Shown piece after piece: positions 44,780 to 53,037 of a DNA stretch of 64,000 bases; positions within the stretch are counted from its first letter, which is position 1, and every line of letters begins with the position of its first letter. The stretch covers positions 1-64,000 of the forward strand of contig NZ_JAAXCM010000048.1 of NCBI RefSeq assembly GCF_019734885.1, given 5' to 3'. The translations under genes and the position numbers were made by a program. The notes beneath the pieces are model-generated. The model saw only the letters and a program-made list of their open reading frames with translations. It was not told the DNA's origin and did no database searches. This stretch comes from Pseudocoprococcus catus. Its GTDB lineage: Bacteria; Bacillota; Clostridia; Lachnospirales; Lachnospiraceae.

Positions 44780-45847
44780 CTACTGTGCATCATCTACGAA
44801 AGTAGCTGTGTTCTTCACATCATCCGATAACGCAATGCCCAGTGCTTCAAGCGTCTGATTGTTGATGACTGTTGCTGATGCAGGAACAACGACTGCAGGA
44901 ATATCTGCAACTGCTGTGCCGTCAAGAATCTGTACTGCCATATCTGCACTCATGGCACCGATGCCCTTATCGCTGATAGCAACTGTTGCAAATGCACCAG
45001 ATTCAACGGTTGTTGCTGAACTGCAGTATACTGGAATCTTGGCATCTCTTGCCACTTCTGATACAAGTGTCATGCCGGCCTGAATGACAGAATCATTCGG
45101 AACAAACATGGCATCAACGCTGCCTACTAATGACTGAGCGGCCTGCTGAACTTCTGAAGAGTTCGTCACGGTTGCTTCCTTGTAAGAAAGGCCATTGGCA
45201 TCACAGTATTCCTTGGCTGCTTCAATTGTATCCACAGAATTTACTTCGCTTGTGCAGTACAGGAAACCAAATGTCTTGCAGTCCGGTGTCAGCTGATTGC
45301 TCAGTGCGAAAATATCAGAAACAGGGATTGCATTGGATGTACCTGTTGCATTCTTGTCCGGATGATCCATATCTGTGATAACGCCTGCTGCTACAGGAGC
45401 AGAAACAGCGATAAATACAACCGGTGTATCTGTTTCAAGATTGACCATTGCCTGTGTAGCAGGTGTAGCAATTGTACAAACCAGATCATAGCTTCCGTCT
45501 GCCATAGACTGGGCGATTGTCTGAAGGTTTGTTGCATCGCCCTGTGCACACTTGTAATCCACTGTCAGTTTATCTTCTGTATAGCCTTTTGCCTGAAGTT
45601 CTTCAATAAAGCCTTCACGCATGTCGTTAAATGCGCCATTCTCAATCAACTGGATGATACCTACTGTATAACTGCCATCGGCCTTCGCGCCTTCGGAATC
45701 AAGCGCCTCTGATGCTTCAGATGCTGCCTCGGAAACGGCTGCTTCTGTCGTCGCCGCCTTCGTCTCCTGTGTGGAAGAAGAACCACAACCTGCCAGTGTC
45801 ATTGCTGTCATCGCCAAAATACATACTGCTGATAATAACTTTTTCAT
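44780..45847 (-). CDS. trpX: Tryptophan ABC transporter substrate-binding lipoprotein (TrpX-like)
   Basis: A 355-residue protein with a lipoprotein signal peptide MKKLLSAVCILAMTAMTLAG followed by the lipobox Cys (LAGC at about 18-21) and an Ala/Glu/Ser-rich linker. The mature part (YTVGIIQLIENGAFNDMREG and VDAMFVPNDSVIQAGMTLVS) belongs to the ABC-type BMP/TrpX periplasmic-binding fold. It captures tryptophan outside the membrane for the TrpYZ transporter. Expression is controlled by the T-box that ends about 140 bp upstream. Substrate rests on the TGG specifier. Confidence 0.87.
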   Translation of the reverse strand: MKKLLSAVCILAMTAMTLAGCGSSSTQETKAATTEAAVSEAASEASEALDSEGAKADGSYTVGIIQLIENGAFNDMREGFIEELQAKGYTEDKLTVDYKCAQGDATNLQTIAQSMADGSYDLVCTIATPATQAMVNLETDTPVVFIAVSAPVAAGVITDMDHPDKNATGTSNAIPVSDIFALSNQLTPDCKTFGFLYCTSEVNSVDTIEAAKEYCDANGLSYKEATVTNSSEVQQAAQSLVGSVDAMFVPNDSVIQAGMTLVSEVARDAKIPVYCSSATTVESGAFATVAISDKGIGAMSADMAVQILDGTAVADIPAVVVPASATVINNQTLEALGIALSDDVKNTATFVDDAQ

Positions 45848-45983
45848 GAAAATTACCTCTCTTTCAATCTTTCCTTAAAATACAGGCTTTTCTATGAGGA
45901 GTTTGCTTCACAGTCAGAACACACAGATTGTTTTATCTGCAAATCATTTGCAGTTGGCGCCTCGGGAAAAGTTCCCATAAAAC

Positions 45984-46240
45984 AAAAAAATCCGCCCTAT
46001 GCAAAGGACAGATATATCTGCGGTACCACCTTTATTGATTATAAAATCCACTCATCATGAAAATGCCAACACATTCTCTACCGTTAACGCCGGTCTACGT
46101 CCTCAGATACTCCGCATCATATTCAATGCCTTTCCCCTGGCCCTCAACGGTCCATTTGCTCACCAGCGTCTCCACAGGTTCTCAGCTCCTCCTGCTCTCT
46201 GTACGGTGCTTATGTGAACGTTATCTCCGTCTCAAAAGTT
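45984..46240 (-). promoter_or_regulatory. T-box riboswitch with tryptophan (TGG) specifier
   Basis: The minus strand holds the T-box sequence AAAGGTGGTACCGCAGA (plus 46017-46033) and a terminator AUCUGUCCU/AGGGCGGAU with a U-run (plus 45984-46013). Stem I: AACG pairs with CGTT; the specifier loop has 5' side TTCACATAAG and 3' side AGCAAATGGAC, so the codon is TGG (plus 46152-46154). Upper CACC/GGTG pairing, the AGAGAG bulge (46195-46200) and a GCTGAG-type loop complete stem I. This tRNA-Trp sensing leader controls the trpXYZ-like operon. Confidence 0.92.
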
Positions 46241-46247
46241 TGATTTA

Positions 46248-46275
46248 ATTTTAGCATATAATTTCAGAATGTCAA
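46248..46275 (-). promoter_or_regulatory. Promoter of the tryptophan T-box operon
   Basis: Minus strand: TTGACA (plus 46270-46275), 16-bp spacer, TAAAAT (46248-46253), with a TGC extension before the -10. Confidence 0.7.
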
Positions 46276-46373
46276 CCCTATTTTTGATAAATTATCACTT
46301 TAAACGGATAAACTTTTGTGTAAAGTCAGCATCTACCTTGCGGCTATCACTCCTACGCCAATTTATACGCCTT

Positions 46374-47348
46374 TTAGGCAAAGTGACAGGCTACCTGATG
46401 TCCCGTCCGAATCGGTTTTAAAACCGGAGCCTCCTGTCTGCAGATATCTTTTGCCTGACTGCATCGATTGCAGAAAACGCAGCCTTTGATCTCTCCTGTC
46501 GGGCTCTGTGCTTCTCCTTCAAGAACATAAATATCCTTATCCGGGTCATCATAAATTGAAAAGACAGACCCTAACAGTGCTTTTGTATATGGGTGACGGG
46601 CATGCATTCGGAAGGCTGCTCCGTTCATGATTTCGACAATTCGTCCAAGGTACATGACAACAACCTGCTGGCTGAAATTCTCCACAAGGGCAAGGTCGTG
46701 ACTGATAAACAAAATCGCATAGTTTGTTTCATCCTGATGCTCCTTCAAGAGTGCCATGATTTCCTGCTGAATAGACACATCCAGAGCACTGGTGGCCTCA
46801 TCACAGATCAAAACCTCCGGATGCAGTGCAATGGCTCTTGCAATGGCAATTTGCTGCAGCTCGCCTCCGGACAGCTGATGGGGATATTTGTCAAAATATT
46901 CCTCACCGAGATAAACACGTTTCAAGGAATAATATGCCATCTCTCTGGCTTCTTTTTTACTCTTCTTTTCGAAATGGATCCAGGGCTCCATCAAAAAAGT
47001 ACCGATCTTCATTCGCGGACTGAATACATTGGCCGGATCCTGAAAAATCATCTGGACATTTCTGCGGTACTCACGGAGTTTTTCCCCCCGCAGTGCAATA
47101 TTCCGGCCATTCTGCATCCCGCCAATAGGCTCATTTTTATAATAGATCATCCCATCTGTCACCGGTTCAAGCAGCGTTACCATCCTGGCCAGCGTACTTT
47201 TACCGCAGCCTGATTCACCCACAATGGCTGTGCAGATGCCTTTATGCAAAGACAAACTCACATTATCAACCGCACGAAGGGTTTTATGATAGCGCAAATC
47301 AAATGTCTTACTTACATTTTCCAAACGTATAATTTCCCGATTATTCTC
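46374..47348 (-). CDS. Peptide/nickel-type ABC transporter ATPase (OppF/DppF-like)
   Basis: A 324-residue ATPase. ATG 47348 overlaps the previous gene by 8 bp and gives a start of ENNREIIRLENVSKTFDL; the ATG at 47378 is less likely. GESGCGKSTL is Walker A, LSGGELQQIAIARAIAL the signature, LICDEATSALDVSIQQ Walker B. A C-terminal Cys motif (CVFCNRCSQAKDICRQ) is the normal oligopeptide-type C-terminal extension, binding a metal or cluster in some members. It is the last gene of the methyltransferase/ABC operon. The upstream element at 48182-48314 does not interrupt it. Confidence 0.9.
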   Translation of the reverse strand, partial: ENNREIIRLENVSKTFDLRYHKTLRAVDNVSLSLHKGICTAIVGESGCGKSTLARMVTLLEPVTDGMIYYKNEPIGGMQNGRNIALRGEKLREYRRNVQMIFQDPANVFSPRMKIGTFLMEPWIHFEKKSKKEAREMAYYSLKRVYLGEEYFDKYPHQLSGGELQQIAIARAIALHPEVLICDEATSALDVSIQQEIMALLKEHQDETNYAILFISHDLALVENFSQQVVVMYLGRIVEIMNGAAFRMHARHPYTKALLGSVFSIYDDPDKDIYVLEGEAQSPTGEIKGCVFCNRCSQAKDICRQEAPVLKPIRTGHQVACHFA

Positions 47349-48135
47349 CATCTGTCTCTCCCTGCAATTTCGGTACAACTGTCAGCAATTTCTTCGTGTA
47401 ATCATTCTCTGGATGATAAATCACCTGTTCTCTCGTTCCGAATTCCTTTAACTCCCCGTTTTGCATCACCGCAATGTAGTCTGCCATCTTGGATGCAACC
47501 CCCATATTATGGGTAACGATAACAATAGCTGTTCCCATCTTATCACGCAGATCCATCATCTGCTTGACTACCTGAGCCTGAACCGTTACATCCAATGCAC
47601 TGGTAGGCTCATCCGCCAGCAGCAATTTCGGGTTCATGCTCATCGCCATGGCAATGGCCACACGCTGTTTCATACCGCCGGACAGCTGAAAAGGATAGGC
47701 ATTCATCACATGCTTTGTATCCGGCAGTTTCAAGGTTGCCAGCATTTTCTTGGCGATTTCATAGCCCTGCTTTTTTGTCATGGACTGATGACACCGCAGC
47801 GTCTCAACATACTGATCGCAGACCTTTCGCCTCGGATTCAGATAATCACCGGCATTCTGAAAAATCATGGCCATGCCCTCCCCACGGACATGACGCAGCT
47901 CTTCTGCCGTCATCGCCGCCATATCTTTTTCACCAAAAAGGATCTGTCCCGATGCCAGCTCTCCGCCTGCGGGCAGCAATCCGATGGCAGCACGGATGAG
48001 CGTTGACTTGCCGCTTCCGGATTCCCCGACGATGGCAACAATTTTTCCCTCAGGCACAGCAAAACTGACATGTTTTACTGCTTCTTTTGTATTCTGATAA
48101 ATAATACTGACATCCCTCAGTTCCAAAACGTTCAT
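47341..48135 (-). CDS. Peptide/nickel-type ABC transporter ATPase (OppD/DppD/NikD-like)
   Basis: A 264-residue ATPase with GESGSGKSTLIRAAIGLL (Walker A), LSGGMKQRVAIAMAMSM (signature) and LLADEPTSALDVTVQA (Walker B). It lacks the long C-terminal extension of some OppD members, fitting the shorter DppD/NikD type. It is the first ATPase gene of the operon; the second overlaps its end by 8 bp. With the second ATPase it forms the heterodimer that powers uptake through the two permeases at 50084-51913. The substrate could be oligopeptides, nickel or another metal-chelate. Confidence 0.9.
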   Translation of the reverse strand: MNVLELRDVSIIYQNTKEAVKHVSFAVPEGKIVAIVGESGSGKSTLIRAAIGLLPAGGELASGQILFGEKDMAAMTAEELRHVRGEGMAMIFQNAGDYLNPRRKVCDQYVETLRCHQSMTKKQGYEIAKKMLATLKLPDTKHVMNAYPFQLSGGMKQRVAIAMAMSMNPKLLLADEPTSALDVTVQAQVVKQMMDLRDKMGTAIVIVTHNMGVASKMADYIAVMQNGELKEFGTREQVIYHPENDYTKKLLTVVPKLQGETDGE

Positions 48136-48181
48136 CCCGTGCTCCTCCTTTTAAGGATTAAAATTCATTCGTATTTTGTAA

Positions 48182-48314
48182 CTGTTCAGAGCCAAGCAAA
48201 ATTTCAAAAACAGGTATAAAATGCTTGCATTTTTAAGTCTGTTTTTGAAATTTTATTTGGCGGATACGCCACACCGACGAAATGCGTAGCATTTTGGAGG
48301 TTAGCTCTGAACAG
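48182..48314. repeat. 133-bp fold-back element inside the ABC operon
   Basis: The ends CTGTTCAGAGC (48182-48192) and GCTCTGAACAG (48304-48314) are inverted. Inside are AAATTTCAAAAACAG/CTGTTTTTGAAATTT arms, a GGCG-GATA-CGCC hairpin, and an AAATGC-GTA-GCATTT type hairpin (about 48279-48295). It fills the gap between the ATPase start and the binding-protein gene end. It looks like a MITE-like or processing element. Confidence 0.75.
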
Positions 48315-48325
48315 ATACCCTATTT

Positions 48326-49954
48326 TTACTCTACGGTAATATCTTTTGTGATAAAGTAATAATCCGCCACCGGCTGATTGGCATTTTTCACCTTTGCCGC
48401 TGAAACCATATTCAGATAGGAATTGGTCAGAAACAGATTGGCTGCATCATCATTGAGCACCTGTGATGCCTCAGCGGCCAGTGCATAACGGTCTTCTGTC
48501 TTAAATGTCTCAGACATCTTTCTGACAATTTCATCAATCTTGTCATCCTGGAAACCGGTCAGATTCTTTTTGCCGGATGTGCCAAGTCCTGTATACATTG
48601 TCTCAAGCCAGATCTGCGGATCGCCTGTCGGTGCAGAATTATCATTGGCTGTATACAGATCAAAATTGCCCTGTGTCTGGTAATCAGAAAGATTTTCGAC
48701 AGAAAGAATTTCCATATGGATACCGACATTTTTCAGATCAGACTGAACAGCGGTTGCAAGAATAGCTGAATCTGCGGAGCCATGATCAGAAGCCTGAAGA
48801 TAATTCAGCACTAATTCAGAACCATCCGGCATTTCACGGTAACCATCGTTGTTCACATCCTTATAACCGGCATTGTCAAGAATCTCTGCTGCTTTTGCCT
48901 CATCATATGTATAGGCTGTGATCGTGTCATTGCCAAACGGTGTGGAATCTGAGTAGGCGCTGTGTGCGGCACTTCCCCCGATCAAATCGGCATAGGCATC
49001 CCTGTTCACCGCATAAGAAACCGCTTTGCGCAGTTCAAGATCATGCAGCGGACTCGTCTCTGCCTGATTCATATACGCCACATTGACACGCGGACTGATG
49101 ATGGATGAGACATTGTAGGCTTCATTGTCTGTAAACAGAGTCACACTTGTATTGTCAATTGTATTTGTCAGATCAATTTCCCCTGACTGGATAGCCATCG
49201 CTCTGGCATCGGCGTCCGCAATCTGTGTCACTGTAATGCTATCAAGACCGGCTGTGCCATCCCAATAGGTTGGATTCGCCGCAAGCGTGACTGTCTGTTC
49301 AGGTGTAAAACCGCTGACCACATAAGGGCCTGTGCAGACAGGCGCTGTCTGAATCGTTTCTTCACTTTCAGTTGTATCGATAATATCAAATACCGGCTCA
49401 ACGAGATTGTTTAGAAGGGCAGCATTGGCTTCTGTCGTTTTAATCGTCAGATCCTGTCCATTGGCCTCCATACTGTCAACCTTCAGATATTCTGCCGCAC
49501 GGTCATTCATGGAAATTGCCCGCTCAATCGACGCTTTTACCGCTTCTGCATCCACGGCCTTGCCGTTACTGAACATCACGCCTTCACGAATATGAAACTT
49601 CCATGTCGTTTCATCTACATTCTCCCATGAATCTGCCAGGCAGGCCTCCACCTTCAGTTCATCATTCAGCTTCACAAGCGATTCGCCCACACCAAGACGA
49701 CTCAGAACCCAGCCATTATAGTTGTTTGCCGGATCCAGATCTGAGGCAATCCAGAAAAATGCCACATTAATATGCTTGCCATCCTCTGCCTCTTGTGTTC
49801 CCTTTGTCTGTCCTTCAGCACTTTCCGTTGTCTGATTTGCGGCTGAATCCGCTGTCTTCGCTGACTGGCTGCCGCCACATCCTGATAAGATACCGCAGGC
49901 CATCGTAAATGCCATTGCAATCGCAGCAATTTTACTTAATTTTCCCTTTTTCAT
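48326..49954 (-). CDS. Peptide/nickel-type ABC transporter substrate-binding lipoprotein
   Basis: A 542-residue lipoprotein of SBP family 5. Signal peptide KLSKIAAIAMAFTMACGILS ends at the LSGC lipobox (Cys near residue 26), followed by a Ser/Thr/Ala/Glu-rich linker. The mature part contains LVKLNDELKVEACLADSWEN and WKFHIREGVMFSNGKAVDA (the DppA/NikA core), and ends with YLNMVSAAKVKNANQ. It would bind peptides or metal complexes and hand them to the permeases. It is gene four of the operon; a 133-bp fold-back element follows. Confidence 0.9.
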   Translation of the reverse strand: MKKGKLSKIAAIAMAFTMACGILSGCGGSQSAKTADSAANQTTESAEGQTKGTQEAEDGKHINVAFFWIASDLDPANNYNGWVLSRLGVGESLVKLNDELKVEACLADSWENVDETTWKFHIREGVMFSNGKAVDAEAVKASIERAISMNDRAAEYLKVDSMEANGQDLTIKTTEANAALLNNLVEPVFDIIDTTESEETIQTAPVCTGPYVVSGFTPEQTVTLAANPTYWDGTAGLDSITVTQIADADARAMAIQSGEIDLTNTIDNTSVTLFTDNEAYNVSSIISPRVNVAYMNQAETSPLHDLELRKAVSYAVNRDAYADLIGGSAAHSAYSDSTPFGNDTITAYTYDEAKAAEILDNAGYKDVNNDGYREMPDGSELVLNYLQASDHGSADSAILATAVQSDLKNVGIHMEILSVENLSDYQTQGNFDLYTANDNSAPTGDPQIWLETMYTGLGTSGKKNLTGFQDDKIDEIVRKMSETFKTEDRYALAAEASQVLNDDAANLFLTNSYLNMVSAAKVKNANQPVADYYFITKDITVE

Positions 49955-50083
49955 ATATAAATTCTCCCTTCAACATATCTTTATTACTCTATAGCCGTTC
50001 ATTTTGCTTTCTATAATTAAAACCCACGCATCACTCTTCGAAGGCTATCTGTGCCTTTTTCCTATGATGAATAATGAAGGGCC

Positions 50084-50971
50084 TCAATTTTCCTTCGGAT
50101 CCAGTATGTCTCTTAAACTATCTCCTAAAAGATTAAATACAATCACTGTTATAAAAATCGCCAATCCAGCAAACAGCATGATCCATGGTGCTGTCTGCAA
50201 ATATGATTTGCCCTCGTAGAGCATATAGCCCCATTCCGGTGTCGGCGGCTGTGAAGCCAGACCGAGGAACGACAGACCGGCCAGAGCCAGCATCATGCCG
50301 CCCACATCCAAGGTCGCCATAATGACCACTTGGGGAACGATATTCGGCAGTACATATCGGAACAGAATCCCTGCTGTTCCGACACCGCCGAACCTTGCTT
50401 CGGTAATGTAATCCTTGGTACGAATGACGGAAGCCAGTCCTCTGGCCATTCTTGCGTACTTCGTCCACCAGACAAAAGACAGGGCAATCACTGTATTCAA
50501 AAGTCCCGGTCCCATCATTCCCACAATAGCAATGGCAAAAACCGTGTCCGGAAATGCCAGCAGAATATCCGTCAGACGCATGATCACTGTATCCAGAAGT
50601 CCGCCGAAGAATCCCGATACAATGCCGATCACCGTTCCCAACACGGATACAATTGCAATCATGATAAAGGTTAATATAAAGGAATTGCCCGCACCGTACA
50701 AAATTCTTGACAGCACATCTCTGCCCACATTGTCTGTACCAAACAGATGGCTGCCGCCCGGCGCGGATAATTTAGCCGCATAATCAGTTGCCAGCGGATC
50801 ATAAGGTGCAAAATATTTGCCGAAAAAAGCAATAAAAAGGACAACTGCAACTGCTGCAAGGCAGCAATAAAACCGGAGCCATTTGCCTTTCTCTGTCTTT
50901 GCCGGTCTGAACCAGGATTTTCGTGGCTGCGACTTTCTCTCTCTCAGGCGGATTTTCGTGGCTTCACTCAT
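50084..50971 (-). CDS. Peptide/nickel-type ABC transporter permease (DppC/NikC-like)
   Basis: A 295-residue permease with about six membrane segments. LFGTDNVGRDVLSRILYGA is the typical DppC N-terminal motif, TEARFGGVGTAGILFRYVLP carries the EAA loop that docks with the ATPase, and PEWGYMLYEGKSYL near the C-terminus is conserved. It follows the DppB-like gene directly (1 bp). A basic N-terminal tail (residues 1-25) is cytoplasmic. It forms a heterodimer channel with DppB. Confidence 0.9.
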   Translation of the reverse strand: MSEATKIRLRERKSQPRKSWFRPAKTEKGKWLRFYCCLAAVAVVLFIAFFGKYFAPYDPLATDYAAKLSAPGGSHLFGTDNVGRDVLSRILYGAGNSFILTFIMIAIVSVLGTVIGIVSGFFGGLLDTVIMRLTDILLAFPDTVFAIAIVGMMGPGLLNTVIALSFVWWTKYARMARGLASVIRTKDYITEARFGGVGTAGILFRYVLPNIVPQVVIMATLDVGGMMLALAGLSFLGLASQPPTPEWGYMLYEGKSYLQTAPWIMLFAGLAIFITVIVFNLLGDSLRDILDPKEN

Positions 50972-51913
50972 TTAATCCACCCTCTTTCTCAGTCGAATCT
51001 GAGGGTCCAGACATCTGTAAGAGATATCGACGATCAGATTCACTGTCACATAGATAATCGCCATCCAGATGACATATCCCTGGATCAGCGGATAATCTCT
51101 GACACGGATAGCTTCCACAACCATGTTGCCGATACCCTGCCAGGAAAAAATCGTTTCAATAATCGCCGCACCGCCCAGCAGATGTCCCACTGACAAGCCA
51201 AGCAGTGTAATGATCGGAAGGATGGCATTCGGCAGCACATGCCCCCAGATAATCCTGTGCTCCGGTATGCCTCTGGCTCTTGCACCGATCACATAGTTGG
51301 CATTCAATTCCTCCAGAAGTGCCGCACGAATCTGTCTGGCATAACTGGAGATCATCGGAATTGTCAGGGTAGCAACCGGAAGGATCATTCCCCCAATCGA
51401 ATCCGTGCTGACAACCTTAAACCACCCCAGCCGAACTGCAAATATATACATCAGCAAAAGCGCCAGCCAGAAATTCGGCATCGAGACACCGAAGAATGAC
51501 AGGAAACGTATGATATAATCTGCCGTTTTATTCTTCTTAACCGCAGAAAGAACACCTAACGGAAAAGAAATCAGAATCACAACAACAAGAGAAACCCCCG
51601 CCAGCTTCAAGGTCATCGGCAATTTCCTGGTCATCTGCGTCAATACAGATTCACCGAACTTGGAGGATTCCCCCAGGTCGCCGTGCAGGACATTGCCAAG
51701 CCACCGTCCGTACTGGATAAGCACCGGATCATTCAGCCCCATCTCTTCCCTGGTCTTTTCAAGCAGCTCTGATGACGGCATCATGCCCATGGAAACATAT
51801 TTCATCTCCGCCGCATCACTGGGTGCTGCCTGAGTGATCATAAAGGTTAGAAAGGTTACTCCCAGAAGGACAACCACAAGCTGTACCAGTCTTTTTAATA
51901 TGTATTTGACCAT
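50972..51913 (-). CDS. Peptide/nickel-type ABC transporter permease (DppB/NikB-like)
   Basis: A 313-residue permease with about six TM helices. The N-terminus VKYILKRLVQLVVVLLGVTF followed by LTFMITQAAPSD is typical of DppB, GIPEHRIIWGHVLPNAILPI carries the EAA-like loop, and VEAIRVRDYPLIQGYV ends the protein. It sits 10 bp after the methyltransferase stop and directly before DppC. The whole operon order MT-B-C-A-D-F fits a peptide/nickel importer. It is in the same transcription unit as the methyltransferase. Confidence 0.9.
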   Translation of the reverse strand: MVKYILKRLVQLVVVLLGVTFLTFMITQAAPSDAAEMKYVSMGMMPSSELLEKTREEMGLNDPVLIQYGRWLGNVLHGDLGESSKFGESVLTQMTRKLPMTLKLAGVSLVVVILISFPLGVLSAVKKNKTADYIIRFLSFFGVSMPNFWLALLLMYIFAVRLGWFKVVSTDSIGGMILPVATLTIPMISSYARQIRAALLEELNANYVIGARARGIPEHRIIWGHVLPNAILPIITLLGLSVGHLLGGAAIIETIFSWQGIGNMVVEAIRVRDYPLIQGYVIWMAIIYVTVNLIVDISYRCLDPQIRLRKRVD

Positions 51914-51923
51914 TCCATGTCAC

Positions 51924-52667
51924 CTACTTAACAGCGTAAATCATAAAATGATCGATGACCTGATGATCTTTGCCATGCTCGTCCTCAAATCTGCTTCTGT
52001 CCACTTCTGTTTCCAGACCTTTAACCCCCATCTCAAGCAGCAGATTGATGTCCCACTGAGGACGTTTTTCTCTGCTGAGAGGCAAATCTCTTGCCACATT
52101 GTTGATAATATTTACATCCACATTCTCGATATATTTATGTTCATCGCCATGATGGATCTGTCGGATCTCATATTCCTGACGATATTCCTCATCATAATAA
52201 TGCAAATAATAATTGCCGTCGTAATTCAGAATACAGCCGCCCTTTTTCAGTACACGCAGCCATTCCCTGTATGCCTTTTCCGGATGCTCCAGATTCCATG
52301 TGAGATTTCTCGTAACGATCATATCAAAGGTTTCATCTTCAAAAGGCAGCTTCTGGGCATCTCCCTGAACAAACTCCGCTGTTACACCGGCAGAAGCCGC
52401 GTTCTGCTTTGCCTGATTAAGCATTCCGTCAGAATAATCAAATGCGGTCATCTGACAGCCCCTCTGACCAAGCATCATTGTAAAAAAACCCGGTCCGCAT
52501 CCAAGATCCAGCACTTTGGGATTGTCCGCCTTTGGAAGATATTTGTCCAACAGCGTCTTCCAGTAAGTCCCCTCTTTCTGTGCATCCTCCATCTCTTCCA
52601 TAACAGACTTGGAATAACCATCCGCACGGGTATTCCAATAAGATCTGATTGTCTCAAGCTGTTCCAT
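51924..52667 (-). CDS. Class I SAM-dependent methyltransferase, first gene of ABC operon
   Basis: A 247-residue Rossmann-fold methyltransferase. VLDLGCGPGFFTMMLGQ is motif I, GCQMTAFDYSDGML motif II, and FDMIVTRNLTWNLEHPEKAY motif IV region. ATG 52667 follows GGAGAGAAG at good spacing; longer starts add residues unlike the family. It is the first gene of the operon with the peptide/nickel-type importer and is preceded by a strong promoter and a terminator-containing leader. It might modify the transported ligand or a metallophore, but no substrate can be read. Confidence 0.85.
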   Translation of the reverse strand: MEQLETIRSYWNTRADGYSKSVMEEMEDAQKEGTYWKTLLDKYLPKADNPKVLDLGCGPGFFTMMLGQRGCQMTAFDYSDGMLNQAKQNAASAGVTAEFVQGDAQKLPFEDETFDMIVTRNLTWNLEHPEKAYREWLRVLKKGGCILNYDGNYYLHYYDEEYRQEYEIRQIHHGDEHKYIENVDVNIINNVARDLPLSREKRPQWDINLLLEMGVKGLETEVDRSRFEDEHGKDHQVIDHFMIYAVK

Positions 52668-52701
52668 ATGTCTTCTCTCCATTCTGTTTTCCGGCAAAAA
52701 G

Positions 52702-52853
52702 TAAAAAGAAAAGCATTCCCGTTTCAAATAATGAAAACAAGGAATGCTTCGTACATTCTATCTATAGTTATCCCATCCGGATAACCTTCTGCCATTTCAT
52801 TTCGTCTCATCTGTAAAAAAATCATCTGCCCGCTTCGTACCGGCAATTTCAAT
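52702..52853 (-). promoter_or_regulatory. Attenuator leader with two GTACGAAGC hairpins
   Basis: Reading the minus strand from about 52853: hairpin 1 has TGCCGGT...CGGGCA arms around GTACGAAGC (plus 52832-52840); an AGTTATCC/GGATAACT hairpin follows (plus 52767-52788); hairpin 2 has GAATG...CATTC around the same GTACGAAGC (plus 52746-52754). A terminator GCATTCC...GGGAATGC followed by TTTTCTTTTT (plus 52702-52747) reuses the 3' arm of hairpin 2. Hairpin 2 and the terminator are therefore alternatives. The ligand is unknown; tandem ACGA loops recall guanidine-II (mini-ykkC) RNAs, and the logic also recalls ANTAR antitermination. Confidence 0.65.
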
Positions 52854-52859
52854 AAAAAT

Positions 52860-52888
52860 ATCATATCACGCAGCAGTACTTTTGTCAA
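52860..52888 (-). promoter_or_regulatory. Promoter of methyltransferase-ABC operon
   Basis: Minus strand: TTGACA (plus 52883-52888), 17-bp spacer, TATGAT (52860-52865). Transcription would start near 52853, leaving a ~185-nt leader. Confidence 0.8.
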
Positions 52889-53037
52889 TTAACGTGCTTA
52901 TACGTTTTTAACATAGAGTCATTAAACATAAAAAGCAAAGACAAACCAGGGATCGTGATAATCCACCAGGCTTTCGTCATCAATGCTTTATCAGACAATG
53001 ACAACAGACTTCCCCAGGAAATCTGTTCACAATTTAT

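Noticed and set aside
52741-52853. Assignment of the leader to the guanidine-II (mini-ykkC) class
   Set aside because: Both hairpins contain ACGA, but the surrounding bases and the extra bulged G differ from what I remember, and the operon has no guanidine-type gene. Left as an unknown attenuator.
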